From: Gnetum montanum
Taxonomy: Eukaryota > Streptophyta > Gnetopsida > Gnetales > Gnetaceae
DNA length: 64,000 bases
Assembly: GCA_015680685.1 (NCBI GenBank)
Contig: MNCI01004643.1
Coordinates: 496,294-560,293, forward strand
Reading direction: 5' to 3'
Part shown: in pieces, positions 1 through 11,824 of the stretch
Position numbering within the stretch: the first letter of the stretch is position 1
Layout: every line of letters begins with the position of its first letter
Made by a program: the position numbers and the translations under genes
The notes under the pieces: generated by a model
Database searches by the model: none
What the model was told of the DNA's origin: nothing
Seen by the model: the letters and a program-made list of their open reading frames with translations, nothing else

Positions 1-743
1 TTGAAGTCACACCCTTTTCAATCCTTGAGTCCTGCCTTAGTTTGAGAAATGCTCAATCACCAATTCGTTATAGTTCTTATTATTTTGAAGAAAGGGACTA
101 TACAGTTCCAAGCCAAGAGAGACCATAGAGATTACGGATACACAGATGATGTGGACTCATTACCTGTTATATCAAAAGAACCATACCTTAATATCAACAT
201 CATAACTTAAAGGTAAAAACCAAACATTAGCAATCAGTAGAAAATAGTTCATACCATCATTAGAGCACTTATTGGATGACAAACTTAACAAAATGGATAA
301 GACACACACACACACAAAGAAATGAAATAGTATAAATGATGTTGTAAAACAAAAATAAGAAAAGTTAAAGAAATTTGTAAAACAAAAATGTGCAAAACAA
401 AAATGTGTAAAATAAAAATCTAAAAAGCACTGTGGGTCTTAATTGATTAGCATAGGTAGCCATCTCCCCCATAACTGAATTGAAAGGGAGAGATCCAAAA
501 TAATGAGCATTTGTTTGAATTCTTTAAAAGTGTCCAACTTCTCCCAATTGATGTTTTCAGGTTAAGTGGTGGAAGTCAGCGATGCTCATGCTCCAATGTA
601 TCTATGCTTTCGTTGTGGTTACAAGTCATTCCCCCAATCAGTTCCATGCATGTTGGTGAATTGCTCTCCTTATTAGCTATCAATCACTAGGTGTTTTCTT
701 ATTGTGTGGTTGCTACATACAAGCACCTTTGTATCTGAGTTTC
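1..743. other. no gene recognised; simple repeats
   Basis: I see no convincing coding frame here. There is a short (AC)n run near 303-318. At 341-415 there are three or four imperfect copies of an A-rich unit containing TGTAAAACAAAAA. This stretch lies downstream of the protease of element A, so it may be the 3' part of that element, but no LTR boundary is provable. Confidence 0.4.
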
Positions 744-1289
744 TTAGGCACACCAGTTGCATATAGGAGATGTTGAATGCTCCTGTACATCATCACCCTC
801 TGTATCACTGTATGTGATGCATAGAAATTTCTTCTTCTTGATCTTTCCATAAATGTTTTCCTTATATATTTCCAAGGAAATATTGTGGATTCCTAGGCAT
901 GCATTTATGGTACTTAGCCACACCCTCCCCATTATAATTGGAAAGTCCCCTTTGTTACTATTGACTTCTATCACTATGAAATCAGCTGGGTATGACCAAC
1001 CACACACAGTGGTAACAATGTCCTCCACCAATCCTAAGGGAATAGTGATGGACTGGTTAGCCAACTCTAGTTGAATATTGATCTTCTTGAGTGGAGGCAG
1101 GTTCTAGGCTTTATACATTTCTTGTGATATTAAGTTAACTTCGGAACCTGAGTCAAGAAGAGCCTTACGTGGTTTGTTCCTAATGACTTGGAGGTAGATT
1201 AAGGGACTTCTAGGGTTAGAGAGTTTCCTAGGAAGGTGGCCCACCTTTATCCAATCAGTAATGATATGTGTTAGCATAACCATATGCAT
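744..1289 (-). pseudogene. Ty3/gypsy aspartic protease, element A (one in-frame stop)
   Basis: This is a retroviral-type aspartic protease domain that would mature the polyprotein of element A. The catalytic motif is visible as ALLDSGSEVNLIS near 1110-1150. After a single TAG the same frame continues with a VEDIV block, PADFIVIE, then PIIMGRVWLST, which matches the hydrophobic ILGRPFL block near the C-terminus of the family. The order LLDSG, VEDV, PADFVVL, ILGRPFL is typical of Athila-lineage proteases. The two parts are in the same frame with 13 codons between them, so one base change broke it. It lies downstream of the gag on the minus strand. RT and integrase are not seen before the window edge. 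Confidence 0.8.
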
Positions 1290-1528
1290 TGAGCTCTATT
1301 TTTGGTTTGAAGGGAGCTCTGAAGCCTTAATTGATGGAGGAATGTTTAAAGGCTCAACCGCTTGTGGATGTGAGAGCTTGTTTGGGATTTTGCTTCTGAA
1401 GAAAGGTTTTCTCTTTGTATGGTTGTCAGAACTAGTAGCAGGTTGAAGGTTTACAGCCCTCATAGCATTACATTGTTGCAGTTGATTGGGGAGTTCCCCT
1501 TGTATTGTTGGAACGAGTGGTAGTGGAA

Positions 1529-3753
1529 CTATCGGTGTAAGAGATGTGGATGGATTCGGAGGATGGTATGCATGTGGGGTGTCTCTTCCAAGAGAGGGAG
1601 TCCTAAAATACTCCTAAACTTAGTAGTGATGTTATAGAGTTGCATGAACCATAAAGTCACTTGGAGAAACCAGCTACTACACGTAATAGCCATATGGGTC
1701 TGGTTGCCGATAAGGGTATTGTTGTCTCGGCGATGGCATCCCCCATGACTATGGGTATTGCCACTGCTGGTGTTGCTCGATAGGTTGTTGCAGAGTTCCA
1801 CTTGGATAGTACATTAATGGTTGGTGGAACTATCTTGGGTTACCTTGGGGATAAGGTAACCTTCGGGGTGCCTACCGTTTGTTAAGTCTTGGGTTGAGTG
1901 CATACACCCCAGACTCTTGTAGATGTGATATTATTGGGAAACATCCATTAGGATGGTCATATTGGTAGGTCTCATATCCACCGTCATTGTCTATATCCAA
2001 ATCTATAACCTCATCGGTGATAGTCATTTTTCCCTTACCCTTGTTACATGCATGGTCTAAATCTCTCCTCTTTTTCTTATCATGGTCACTACTTCGCTCC
2101 TTAGACTCTTCTACGATTTTCAAAATGGTTTCAAATCTACTATCTAAGGAGTCCCACATTTGATCTACCTTAGCCGACACTTCGGTTGTTAACTTTTGAA
2201 GTGACAAGGTTTTTCTATTCACCAACTCCTTGAGTGGTGACTCATCCTCTTCCTCACAAAATCTTACTTTCCTCTTTCGGAGGGAAGGATCGTGGTTATA
2301 TTCTTTCGCACTTTCTCTTTTTTGTAGTTCCCCTTCTTCTTTAGCTACTTACTCCAATAATCTATAAACTTCATGGAACCTAAGTTCAGATAATCTCCCT
2401 TGGGCATATGTTCCAAGGGTTCTCCTAGTTTTGTATCTTAGCCCATCTACAAGGTGGCGTAGTTGATCCCGTTGTGCGTAGCCATGGCCCGGGCAATGAT
2501 GTAATAATGCATAATATCGGCCCATGGCAAGTTGGACACTCTGGAGTACATTTGATATTTATCGTTGAATAGTTCTAGCATCGTACTCCACCATCTAATG
2601 GATTTCGATTCTAAGGACCAGTACCAACTTTCTGCTTCTTTTATGAGTGTCCTTGGGAACAAATTTAACTTTTGCCACTTGTTTTCAATACTTTGCAAGG
2701 CACAAGCATCATGAAATTCCTGTAAGTGGTTTTGCTAATTAGCATTGTATCCCCCCTTTAATCGTGGGATATTATTCATGTCTAGTCTCTTGATCTGACT
2801 GTGTTTTTGGTACCTTGTAGGTATTCTAATTACCTCCATAATGTCTAACATACTCTGGGTTGCTAGTAGGGGTTCTTCATTGTCATTTCTCTCATGGCAT
2901 CTATGATGCCTACGCTTTCCCTACTTTCCCTTCTTTCATGCCTTGACTCTTTAGAATGCCCTCATCCTCACTCTTGACTCTCTCCTTGAGTGTTCTCATT
3001 ATGCTTACCCTTATCCTCATGGTTGTGCTCTTTATGATTGCGTCCTAATGTGGAAGGAGAGGGTGAATGATGGATGAAGAAGAAGAAGAATGGGAACCAT
3101 TTTCATGACGATGTTTCTTACCTTCTCTTCGATGGTTACAGCCTCGATCGTGATGATGATTCGAATGCCCGTCCTTGTCATGTGTTTGTGTTCCCTCAGT
3201 GAACACTTGGTGTTCATGGGGATCAGAACCAGAATTGTGAATCGTGGAGTGTAGGTTCTGATACCCCACCTCCTCACCATCATTTTGGAGGGGGAACATA
3301 ATTTTATGGGGAACCTGTTATAATTGGCTCACCATCTCTAGTTTCGCTTAGGACGTGCGGGACCCCTTTGCCCTTCAACGATGTATAGTAGCTCTCCTGC
3401 CGCGAGTCCCTTAAACGTTGCACCACTGTGGGATGGTAATCCCTTGTGTTATAATCACATGCAATGTATTTAGCATATAACTATATCATGCCTATCTGTG
3501 CAAGAGCACGAAGGAGCATGTTGGGAACTACATGATATGGAGGTAACACTATGTTACCTTGCAAGTCTTGCCAACACAGTTGTTCATCTTGATGGAGGAT
3601 AAAAGTAAAATCGGGTATATACTCATCGTTATGAGTATATACAACCCGATACTGTTGAGGAACTGGCGGTTCTCAGTTATGCATGTTGTGCTACCGACTA
3701 TCTCTTGTGTGATCCCTAGGTGGTGAAGTGCTTTTATGAGAAGAAGAAGACAT
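1529..3753 (-). pseudogene. gag polyprotein, element A (decayed)
   Basis: This is a degraded gag of an Athila-like element. The clearest part is at 2447-2698: WQKLNLFPRTL, EAESWYWSLESKSI and LELFNDKY match the gag core, and the same block occurs in element B at about 54140-54270 (WQKLNLCLMTL, AKSWYRSLRQKSI, VELFNERY). A likely start is the ATG at 3753 (MSSSSHKS), because gag of B begins in a similar way after its primer site. Downstream are a Glu/Lys-rich stretch (1872-2225) and a less clear region that joins the protease. Pieces lie in different frames, so there are several frameshifts as well as stops. Function is inferred only from the family: virus-like particle protein. Confidence 0.65.
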
Positions 3754-3878
3754 TGTTATCTTGTTGGTGTGCCATTGATCGTTGTTCAAATTTTCTTCTA
3801 ATTAATCCTAAGGGTTTTTTTAAGCTTCCCAACAATGTGGATAATTTCCTATGTTCTACTTAGCGCACAAACAACTTA

Positions 3879-3897
3879 GTCCTTGGAAACAACACTA
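3879..3897 (-). other. primer-binding site of element A, tRNA-Asp type
   Basis: On the minus strand, directly after the LTR end TCATCA, the sequence reads TAGTGTTGTTTCCAAGGAC. The tRNA-Asp site used by many Athila elements is TGGCGCCGTTGCCGGGGAC. 13 of 19 bases match, and five of the six differences are transitions. Confidence 0.7.
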
Positions 3898-3898
3898 A

Positions 3899-4850
3899 TG
3901 ATGACTGGCAAGGTACCCCTACACTCAACCATTCGAATACGAGTGTTTCACACGCGATCCAGTTGAACTCCGCAGACTAAGTGCCTACATGCCTTATGGA
4001 ACATCTAAGGTTAATCAATCATTGTCCTCCGAAGCTTACTTGTATTTTTCATGGTTGTATGGTTAAGTAAGCTTGAGGCATGTGATTTTTATATCTTTTA
4101 TGTTTTTATCGCTTATGCTAAGAGAGGAAAGGGTGAAGAGACTAAGTAACGAGATTTAACAACTATGCCTTAATTACCCTAGCATCAGTATCCATTCCCA
4201 CTTGCCATTTCACACCCTAAACCAATGCAATGCTACTGGGATTACCAAATGCTATTCGTTATAGGGATTACCAAGTGTAACGCACGTGCTCGAAGCAGTC
4301 GTACTGAATGCACTTTACTAGGAGTTAAGGGTTGAGAGAGATTTAATTAACTAATAAAGAATTTAAACATTTAACAATAATTAAAGTCCTATTTAGCTTA
4401 GTCCATGCACTGTAAGGTTTATCCAAAAGTTCATCTTTATTGTCGTACACAATTGTATGCTCAGGTACATAATTGCTCGAATAAAGATCCGTTCACTTTG
4501 GGACTCCTACTATGGGCAAATGGAAAATTATTCTAACTCTGGAATGGAAAAATGGCAAGAGTTTGACTATGGTCTAGATCTAGATGGCGAAACAAGGTAG
4601 AGCCACCTCTTATTTATAGAATTGGTGATGCGCTGTGATATTGCGTACGCGATATCGCAGGGAAAGACGTGATATCGCGTATACGATATCGTGTACATGA
4701 TATCGTGACCGATGTGATATCGCAACCCATGCGATATCATGTCCCATTACTTGAGTATGACCAATTCGAACAAAAAACATTAACATTTGATAATTCTAGT
4801 AATGGACACTTGGTGCACCCAACAATAACCATTTGGTAATCCAACAACAT
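3899..4850 (-). repeat. 5' LTR of element A (outer end approximate)
   Basis: The inner end is defined by TCATCA (minus strand) next to the primer site at 3899. The region matches the LTRs of B and C: the GGTTGAGTGTAGGGGTACC block near the inner end, a TATAAATA box, and the CTCTTGCCATTTTTCCA/AGTTAGAAT block shared with C. The outer end is uncertain, somewhere between 4740 and 4860, because the other LTR is not in the window. Seven copies of GATATC or a one-base variant lie at about 4633-4740, just upstream of the TATA box. Confidence 0.75.
4611..4618 (-). promoter_or_regulatory. TATA box of element A LTR
   Basis: TATAAATA on the minus strand, immediately downstream of a cluster of GATATC palindromes in the LTR. 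Homologous boxes are found in the LTRs of B and C. Confidence 0.6.
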
Positions 4851-7209
4851 TAGGTGTAAGTTCAGTATGTAGGCAGAAAGTAGGGGTAGATGCTCTACTC
4901 CTAGGATAGTTTCAATTATTCTTAGAATTATAATTAGTTAATAATTAATATTTTAATCATTTTATTATTTCAATATTTTAATAATAGAAATAATAAAATG
5001 AAAGCATCTTATGTCTCAATCATACTTAACCATACCAACTAAGCTAGCACAAGTGATGATTGGGTAGACAATCATTAATAACTTAATGGTTAGTTATTTA
5101 GGATCATTACAGCCCAAAGTTTAGTTGAATTTAACCAAATTGTGCATACATACTTTTAATTTGTATGGTTATGCATAGGGAACTCTCACCACTCATCAAT
5201 GGTCTAGCAATGATCATTTTAAAATTATTTTAATGGAAGATTTCAAAATAAAATTATCTTGAAATTTCTTTAAGTGGGTATTTTAAAATTTTTTCACTAA
5301 CAGTTTTCTAATTTTTCCCAAAAAATATCATTTAAATCTTAGTTTTTCTAAAGCTACATAGCTTCATCGTTGCATATCTTGAAGTTTTATAACATGTTTT
5401 TTAAGTTTTTCTAAAAGTGAACTTTTTAGATCTCAAATATTTTTAAAGCATTGAGTCATATACATGCACATATAAATTTTAATTATGTTATTAGCTATAG
5501 CCATCTATGTTTTATCCTTTTCTCTCAGTACAACGCATGATTTCAAATGGTGAGTGATTGATTTTTGGCAGCTTGGGTAGAAGCAGCAATAACATGATAA
5601 ATAAAAAGTCAAGAAAGATCATACTCTTAATAAACTACTCCATTCTTAACAATTAGAATACAAATGAAGGAATTTACTATTGTTCTATGAGTAGTTGAAT
5701 GTGAACAATAGCATACATATAGTTAATGTGAGTTCGTTTTTTCACAGTCAAGATAAGCATATGTGAAAACTAGCTTTAATCAAGATAGTTCATTCTTGGT
5801 TTGATATGTATCTAAACTCCAATTACTATTATCAATGAGAGCTTCATTGATTCATGCTTTTTCTTGGAAAGAATCATACGAGGAAGGTGTTGAATGCAAC
5901 ATTCCCCATGTAGCACATGGAGCATTAGGTTAAAGGTTATTAAATATTAATAATTTTATTAAGATAATAATCCTTATAATAATATTGGTATTAGTTAGTA
6001 GCTTGTATTAATTATGTATGTTTATCACATTTGGTAACCTTAATAAGAGATTTTGTCTAGACATGCCATTAATGAGTTTTAATGTCCTCCCATCATTTTA
6101 CCTAAGAAGCTAATATTTGTAACAACTAATTTGGTCATCCTGTATTTTGGCATTTTCTATATTTTGGTTCTCTAGAATCTAAGACATTTGGTTATAAGAG
6201 ATTTATATTAGGATAAAATGGGAAAGTTTCTAATCTTTCGACAAGGGATAGAATCTCAAGTGATCAAAGCTTGTAAGAGAGCATTTTTTCTATAAACTAA
6301 ATTTAAAATAAAAACTATTTAATAAATTAAAATTTTCCCACATGACTCTGATAATGTACCTATGATATAGTAGGCTAAGATCATGTTGATAAATATGAGC
6401 CCACTATTATGTCAAACTCACCTTTCCATCCACATAGTAACTAGTCTCTTGTAGTTTATTTTCATGATTTTAGCGTTAGTTGTGAGTTCTAACATATGTT
6501 GGTTGATAGTAGAACAACATATTTATTTGAATGGAGTGTACCTCAATGCATTTCGTGTTCAACAATAATGATCAAAATTGTTCTTCATCATTGTAGCATT
6601 TCACTTAGATTAGATTTATAGTTCTATGCACATTACTTTTCTATTGTCATTTACATTTACTAACTTCTTTACATTCCAAATGTTCTTTAGTATTGGTAGA
6701 GTAAGTACAAGTGGATTCCAGTGCAATGTATGATCATCCAGTACTCTAGTAGTAGCTTTGCTTAATTTTCTTTATAGTAAAGTGCTTTGGTAATCCTAGT
6801 GGTGATTGTATTAGGTCAAGGTGTGAATGTCAAGTTAGGACTTGATGCTTAGAATCATTAGGCTAGATTACTATTTTATTTCAGTTGTCCTTTAATCCAT
6901 AGAATTTATATTCACTTTATAATATTTTACCTTAGAGAGTTAAGAGTTAATTAACATTAGTATATCATATGTCTTACTAAGAGTTAAACCATACGTTTTA
7001 ATCTTCACTAACTTTAGTAAAAAGACAACGATTGTAAGCTTACTATTCACATGTTAGTGTACAATATTTTCCCATCCGTAGATTCTGATATGATCCCATG
7101 TAGATGTTTATGAGTTTTATTACACCCACATTTTTGGTTCACTAGTGTTCATGACTAAGTATGATTTTGGCATTGTTGCACTAGAGTTTGAGCACTAAAA
7201 TCTCCAAAA
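4851..7209. other. AT-rich stretch without recognisable genes
   Basis: I see no coding frame, LTR end or structural RNA that I can support. The base composition is strongly AT-rich. It may contain older, unrecognisable transposon remains. Confidence 0.4.
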
Positions 7210-8640
7210 ATAGCATCATGGAAATACTTTTTCACCTTTTGGATGCATCCAAGGACTATTGGGATTTATAAACTAGCTTATGAGCTCCATTCTTAATGAC
7301 CTTGGAAAATTTTGGAAACCAAACGTTTTCTAAGCATTGGAACTAACATGAATTTTGTGCTAATGCTCCCCTTGGACCATCATGACTATGTCACTGGCAC
7401 CAAAACTAAATTTTAGCTTCAAATTAGATCCCACAAGACTCAAATTGACTCACCCAAGGCATCTCCAACATCATAAGGTTCAAATTTTGACATTTGGATG
7501 ATTTTATCCCACAAGCCTATGACCAAAATTTTTCTAACTCTAGTGCTAATGTTAACACTACCACCAATGTCAGTAGTCATAACATGGTTCTTGGCATCCT
7601 TAGGGTTCATCTCACCTATAGTTTGATCCATCCCTAGGTTTTCTAGGCTCTTCAATGTTCACCAAGTATCATTTTAGTTCATTTTGAGATCCATTTGGGC
7701 ATCCCAAAAGTTAGAATTTTCAACCTAGAAAATGATGGAAATTTTTTTAACTCCCTAGCTAATGCTAGCATCAACAACTTGGGAGGTTGGAAATTAACAT
7801 CCTTAACATTTGGGCTTGCCATTTAAGATTTTTCCCAAGCTTTATGGGCTTCTCAACATTGTCTTGATAATATTCAGCCTCAATTTGGGCATCAAACAAG
7901 ATCTTGGAAGTCTAAAAATTTAACAAGAACAAAGTGGAAAAAATTTTTCTAAGTACCACTAACACTAATGCTAGGTTCAACATCAGCATTAATGCATATG
8001 GAATCCACAATTTATCATTCATCACCTTTGTTAGCAACATGTGGGAGTATCCATAGTCATCTTGTGCTTCTTAACAATATCTCAATAGCATTCCATATCA
8101 ATTTGAATGTTAAATGGAATTATAGAAGTTCAAACTACAACTTCATCAAAATTCCAAATATATCACTAAGTGTTGGTGATGCTTTAGCGTTAGCGACACC
8201 ACTCTTAGGAGCTATGCCATGCTTCCTTAACACTTGTACTCATTGTTTAACATCATCCCTTAGCCACATTGGCTCCTCAACTTCATCTTGACATCATTCT
8301 ACCTCATGTTATGCATCAAACAGGATCCTAGAGGTTTAAAAATTGATACTAGGTAAAATTCGGAAAATTTTTCTACCTTCTAATAATGTTGACATGTCAA
8401 CAGCACCCTTATTTGGATCCATATTTGCCTAGTCTTCACAATCAAACTAGCCAAGAACAAAGTCCAAACGAACTCCTAGCAAACTTCACTTATGCAATAG
8501 ACCTTCCAATGTTATCCATGTGCTCCATGATCATCATAGATTCTTCAAGCTTCAATACTAGTGATAACTTAACATTTGTGTCAATGAAGCAACATTTTCA
8601 TCATTCCTCTAAACTTAGAATTTTTTAGCTTCAGTGTCAA
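7210..8640. repeat. diverged tandem repeat, unit about 205-210 bp
   Basis: Blocks around AAATTTTTCTAA followed by a variant of CTAATGCTAGC recur near 7328, 7527, 7740, 7942, 8150 and 8361, with spacings of about 199, 213, 202, 208 and 211 bp. Between them a second block recurs (CTTCTCAACATTGTCTTGA, GTGCTTCTTAACAATATCT and CTCCTCAACTTCATCTTGA) followed by a GGGCATCAAACAAGATC-like part. The copies are strongly diverged. The short ORFs inside (for example at 7968-8291 and 8386-8628) follow no known protein and are best read as repeat sequence. It could be an old satellite or tandem repeats inside a dead element. Confidence 0.6.
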
Positions 8641-10147
8641 TCTCTAGAGATAGAATTTTTTAGCTCTAATGTAGTGATGAGACACTTAGTCAAAACAACC
8701 TCATTTTGGCCCCAAGTTGATTTTAGATTGCTCCTGCAACTTCTCCATCCATATCCTCACCCTTCAAAGTTCCAATTTCGCTCTCAAAATCTAAATTTTG
8801 CTCATGAAATAGGTTTTTATTATTAGTTTGAATAGACTTACGTTTTTCATCAACACTTGTAGTTCGAAACTCCTTTAGAGGTGAACATTGATTTTTTAAT
8901 AATAAGACATTTTTCTTATTTGGGTGGGGAATTGAAATCCTTCCCCCACATCATAACTCTCACATGTTAATATTTTAAGCTCTTTTATGACATTTTACAT
9001 TTAGTTTTTATTTTATCACACAGTCTTTTTCATATTTAGTTTATTTTTTAGCAATAAACAGTTAGACAAATCTCAACATTTTCATCCAATATTTGTATCC
9101 TTCCTAGTTCACATGTGGTAGGCTAAGTTCATATTCTATTAGAGATTTGCACCATGTTCTGTCATTATCATTGACTTAGCAACAAATATATTAAGTTAAA
9201 GACCATTTGTGGCCATGAGTTTGGTTCTTAACACTTGATTCATTAAGGTTTCCTTGTGAAGTTAAGAAGACTAATTTTGTAGGAACAACTTGTATGATTA
9301 GGTTTTAGGAACTCTCATTGCTCATCAATACCTTTTAAATAAAATATATATTTTTAAAAAAATCCTAAAGGAAAGAATCATCCTCTTATAGTATGAAATG
9401 CAATGGTGATTTGTGTCTATCAAATATATTTGTTATAGTGCCTATTAATTTCTATCCCTCCTTTTGACCTTACCCTACCAAACATCACAACCACTGCCAT
9501 TCTTACACTTTAATGTTAAAAATTTTGAATTTCAAGATTTACCAAGATTATGGTAGCGAAGAACATAAGGATTTTTTCCTTTGTAATAGTGATAGAAAAT
9601 GAAACAACCAACAAGAGTGGTAAATAAGATTTTGGATTGTAGCTAAGACACATGATCAAGCACTTGGGAAGCTCGTTATGCTAGAAAGCTAAGGCTAAAG
9701 AGAAGGATATGAATACTAATTCGGACACATTAGACATGATCGATGTGGCCATGTGCATGACTATATTTCTATGCAAGGTCATGGTAACAAGGTTATGCAC
9801 TAAGGGTTACATGGTGGGCTATGGCACTGTAGGAGGTGAACCATTGTGTAGAAAAAGGTGCTTGACAAGTGCTCCTTGATACATGCCATGGCCTCGCTCA
9901 TGGATGCTTCATGCAAGTGCTTGGATGTAGCATTGGATTAGTGAGTCACCAGCAAGTTGAGTGGTAATGCTACTTAGATGGGGGATGTCGCAGTCAGTCA
10001 CTTTATATGAACATGTATGTATGCCATACATACTCTCATCTACTATGCATCAGCCACATAATAGATGTAGATTGGTTTATGGTTTTCCAAAAGCAAGTAG
10101 ATAAGTTGATTAAGCTTTTGATCTAGAGTTGAATGAGCCTACTTGAC
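8641..10147. other. no gene recognised
   Basis: I see nothing coding or structured that I can name. This is the left flank of element E and ends in its target-site copy ACCAT. Confidence 0.4.
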
Positions 10148-10152
10148 ACCAT
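10148..10152. repeat. target-site duplication of element E, left copy
   Basis: ACCAT directly precedes the LTR start TGAAACACC. The same five bases follow the other end of E at 38880-38884. Confidence 0.9.
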
Positions 10153-10309
10153 TGAAACACCACAAAATTTTGGGTCTCGGCATCTCGACTACAAATTTGG
10201 CTAAGTGTCAAAATGGTGACACTTTGCCCATATTTTTCCAAGTGTTGAGTGTAGTTGACACCAAACTGCTAGACTTGAAAAAGTATCCTAAGTGTCAGGA
10301 TGATGACAC

Positions 10310-10665
10310 TTTCTATAGCACCCTGCTACGCTGTGTAGCATAGTGCAGCATAGTACACTGACACGCTACAGTGTAAGGTAGTGCTACAGTGCAACTCCCT
10401 ACTACGCTGTGTAGTGTAGCGCAGTGTAGCATACTAATATGCTATAGTGCAGCGTAGCGCTATAGTGCAACTCCTTGCTACACTATGTAGTGTAGCGCAA
10501 TGTAGCACATTGTCATGCTACAATGCAACCCCCTACTACGCTGTGTAGCGTAGCACACTACCACACTATAGTGTAGGGTAGCACTACAGTGCAGTGTAAC
10601 CCTACAGTGCAACACTTGGTGTCACAGTGTAACATCCTGTTACACTATAGTGTAGCACCTGATCT
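10310..10665 (+). repeat. palindromic GCTACGCT / AGCGTAGC array in U3 of E
   Basis: Many copies of CTACGCT-GTGT-AGCGTAG-like inverted repeats and GCTACAGTGCAACxxxCTGC units occur. CpG positions often appear as TpG or CpA in both arms. The array stops about 25 bp before the TATA box. It recurs at 37885-38140 in the other LTR, and once more outside the LTR at 11480-11640. Confidence 0.8.
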
Positions 10666-10688
10666 GCATTTTGGGCTAATCTTAGCCC

Positions 10689-10696
10689 TATAAATA
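10689..10696 (+). promoter_or_regulatory. TATA box, 5' LTR of E
   Basis: CCCTATAAATACCCC, a strong plant-type TATA box, sits just after the palindrome array. It is identical in the right LTR. Confidence 0.75.
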
Positions 10697-11408
10697 CCCC
10701 TATGCCTTCTTTTGGAAGGGGGGTTGGCTTTCATTTTTTACCAAGGAGGCAGTTGGCACTTCCATTTAGCATTTTGGCACTTTAGCATCTTGGCACCTAT
10801 CTCCGTGGGCAAACGAGACCTAGAGAACACCATACCAATAGAGAAGCACACCAACATTGCACGGTACCCCACCATCCCATTGTAGATCTGTACAACATCA
10901 CATAGTACATCATGGCTATCAATCCAGTAGGCACAGTTCATCATAGTGAGCACTAGATATCACAGCTTGACACCATCGAGGCTGTGACTACACTCCCACT
11001 GCACCTATTGTACACTCTGTATACATGTATGAATTAGCTACGCCTCCTTTTCTTTGGGGCGATGCATCTTCCTATTCAAACTCTCTTTTTGTCTAATTAC
11101 AACATTTATTTTTTGGCATTGTCAAGCATTCAATCATGTCCACTGTCTTGTTACAATCTTTAGCACATTTCTATTGCTATACACATTATGTTTTCTTTTA
11201 TTTTACCACCAGGTGTTCCATTCAAAATCATTCTTTGCAAAAAGGGTTATTGTACACCTGTTAAGTCCCTTTTTGATTGACCAGACTGTTTAGGGCACCT
11301 CAAATCTATTTTCTCTAGCATGGCCCTCACGCGGATCCAGGGTTAGGCTGTGCGCCTGAAGACCTCTCATTGTTTTCATCCATTGAGGTTTTCTGTTGCT
11401 ATAGGTTT

Positions 11409-11427
11409 TGGCGCTAAAATGAGGGCA
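11409..11427 (+). other. primer-binding site of element E
   Basis: TGGCGCTAAAATGAGGGCA lies just after the LTR end. It differs by three bases from the consensus TGGCGCTAGAAGGAGGGCC seen at the same place in F and G. This is not the initiator-Met site. I cannot assign the tRNA with certainty. Confidence 0.75.
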
Positions 11428-11479
11428 CATATCTAAGTTTGTGTCAAGTATCATTTTTAATTATTATGACTTGTTCTCT

Positions 11480-11640
11480 AGAGTGTAGCAGTTGCACCAT
11501 GTGTAGCATAGCAGGGTGGTATAGGGCGTAGCATAGCACACTGCGGTGCTACAGTGCAACATTTGGCGTTATAGTGTAGTGTAGTGCTACAGTGCAGTGT
11601 AGCACTACAGTGTAACACCCTGTCACACTACACCAGAGTT
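11480..11640 (+). repeat. extra copy of the U3-type palindrome array in the leader of E
   Basis: Downstream of the primer site, the leader contains GTGTAGCATAGCAGGG, GCTACAGTGCAACA and related units like those of the U3. A duplication of LTR promoter sequence into the leader, or a shared sequence bias, would explain this. A poly(T) run follows at about 11671-11684. Confidence 0.6.
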
Positions 11641-11824
11641 GGCCATTTTTAGCAGTTGTCATACTTAGCATTTTTTTTTTTTTTGCATTGTTACACTTAG
11701 TCATTTTCTATATATTTCTATACTTAGCCATTTCCTTGCTATTGACAGACTTAGTCATTTTTCTGCCATTTTCAGAGTTAGCCATTTTCTACAAATAGCA
11801 ACTCTCACAACTTGATTTATGAAT

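Larger units (their letters stand above)
10153..11403 (+). repeat. 5' LTR of element E
   Basis: Starts TGAAACACCACAAAATTTTG and ends TTGCTATA, where the right LTR has TTGCTACA. The region 10310-10665 is a dense array of short palindromic units built on CTACGCT..AGCGTAG and GCTACAGTGCAAC. It lies directly upstream of the TATA box. The right LTR carries a shorter version of the same array. Confidence 0.9.

Noticed and set aside
440-500. Polypurine tract and 3' LTR start of element A near CCCCCATAACTGAATTGA
   Set aside because: It resembles the tract region of C (CCCCCATGACTGAATGA), but the adjacent sequence does not match the LTR of A, so the boundary is not supported.
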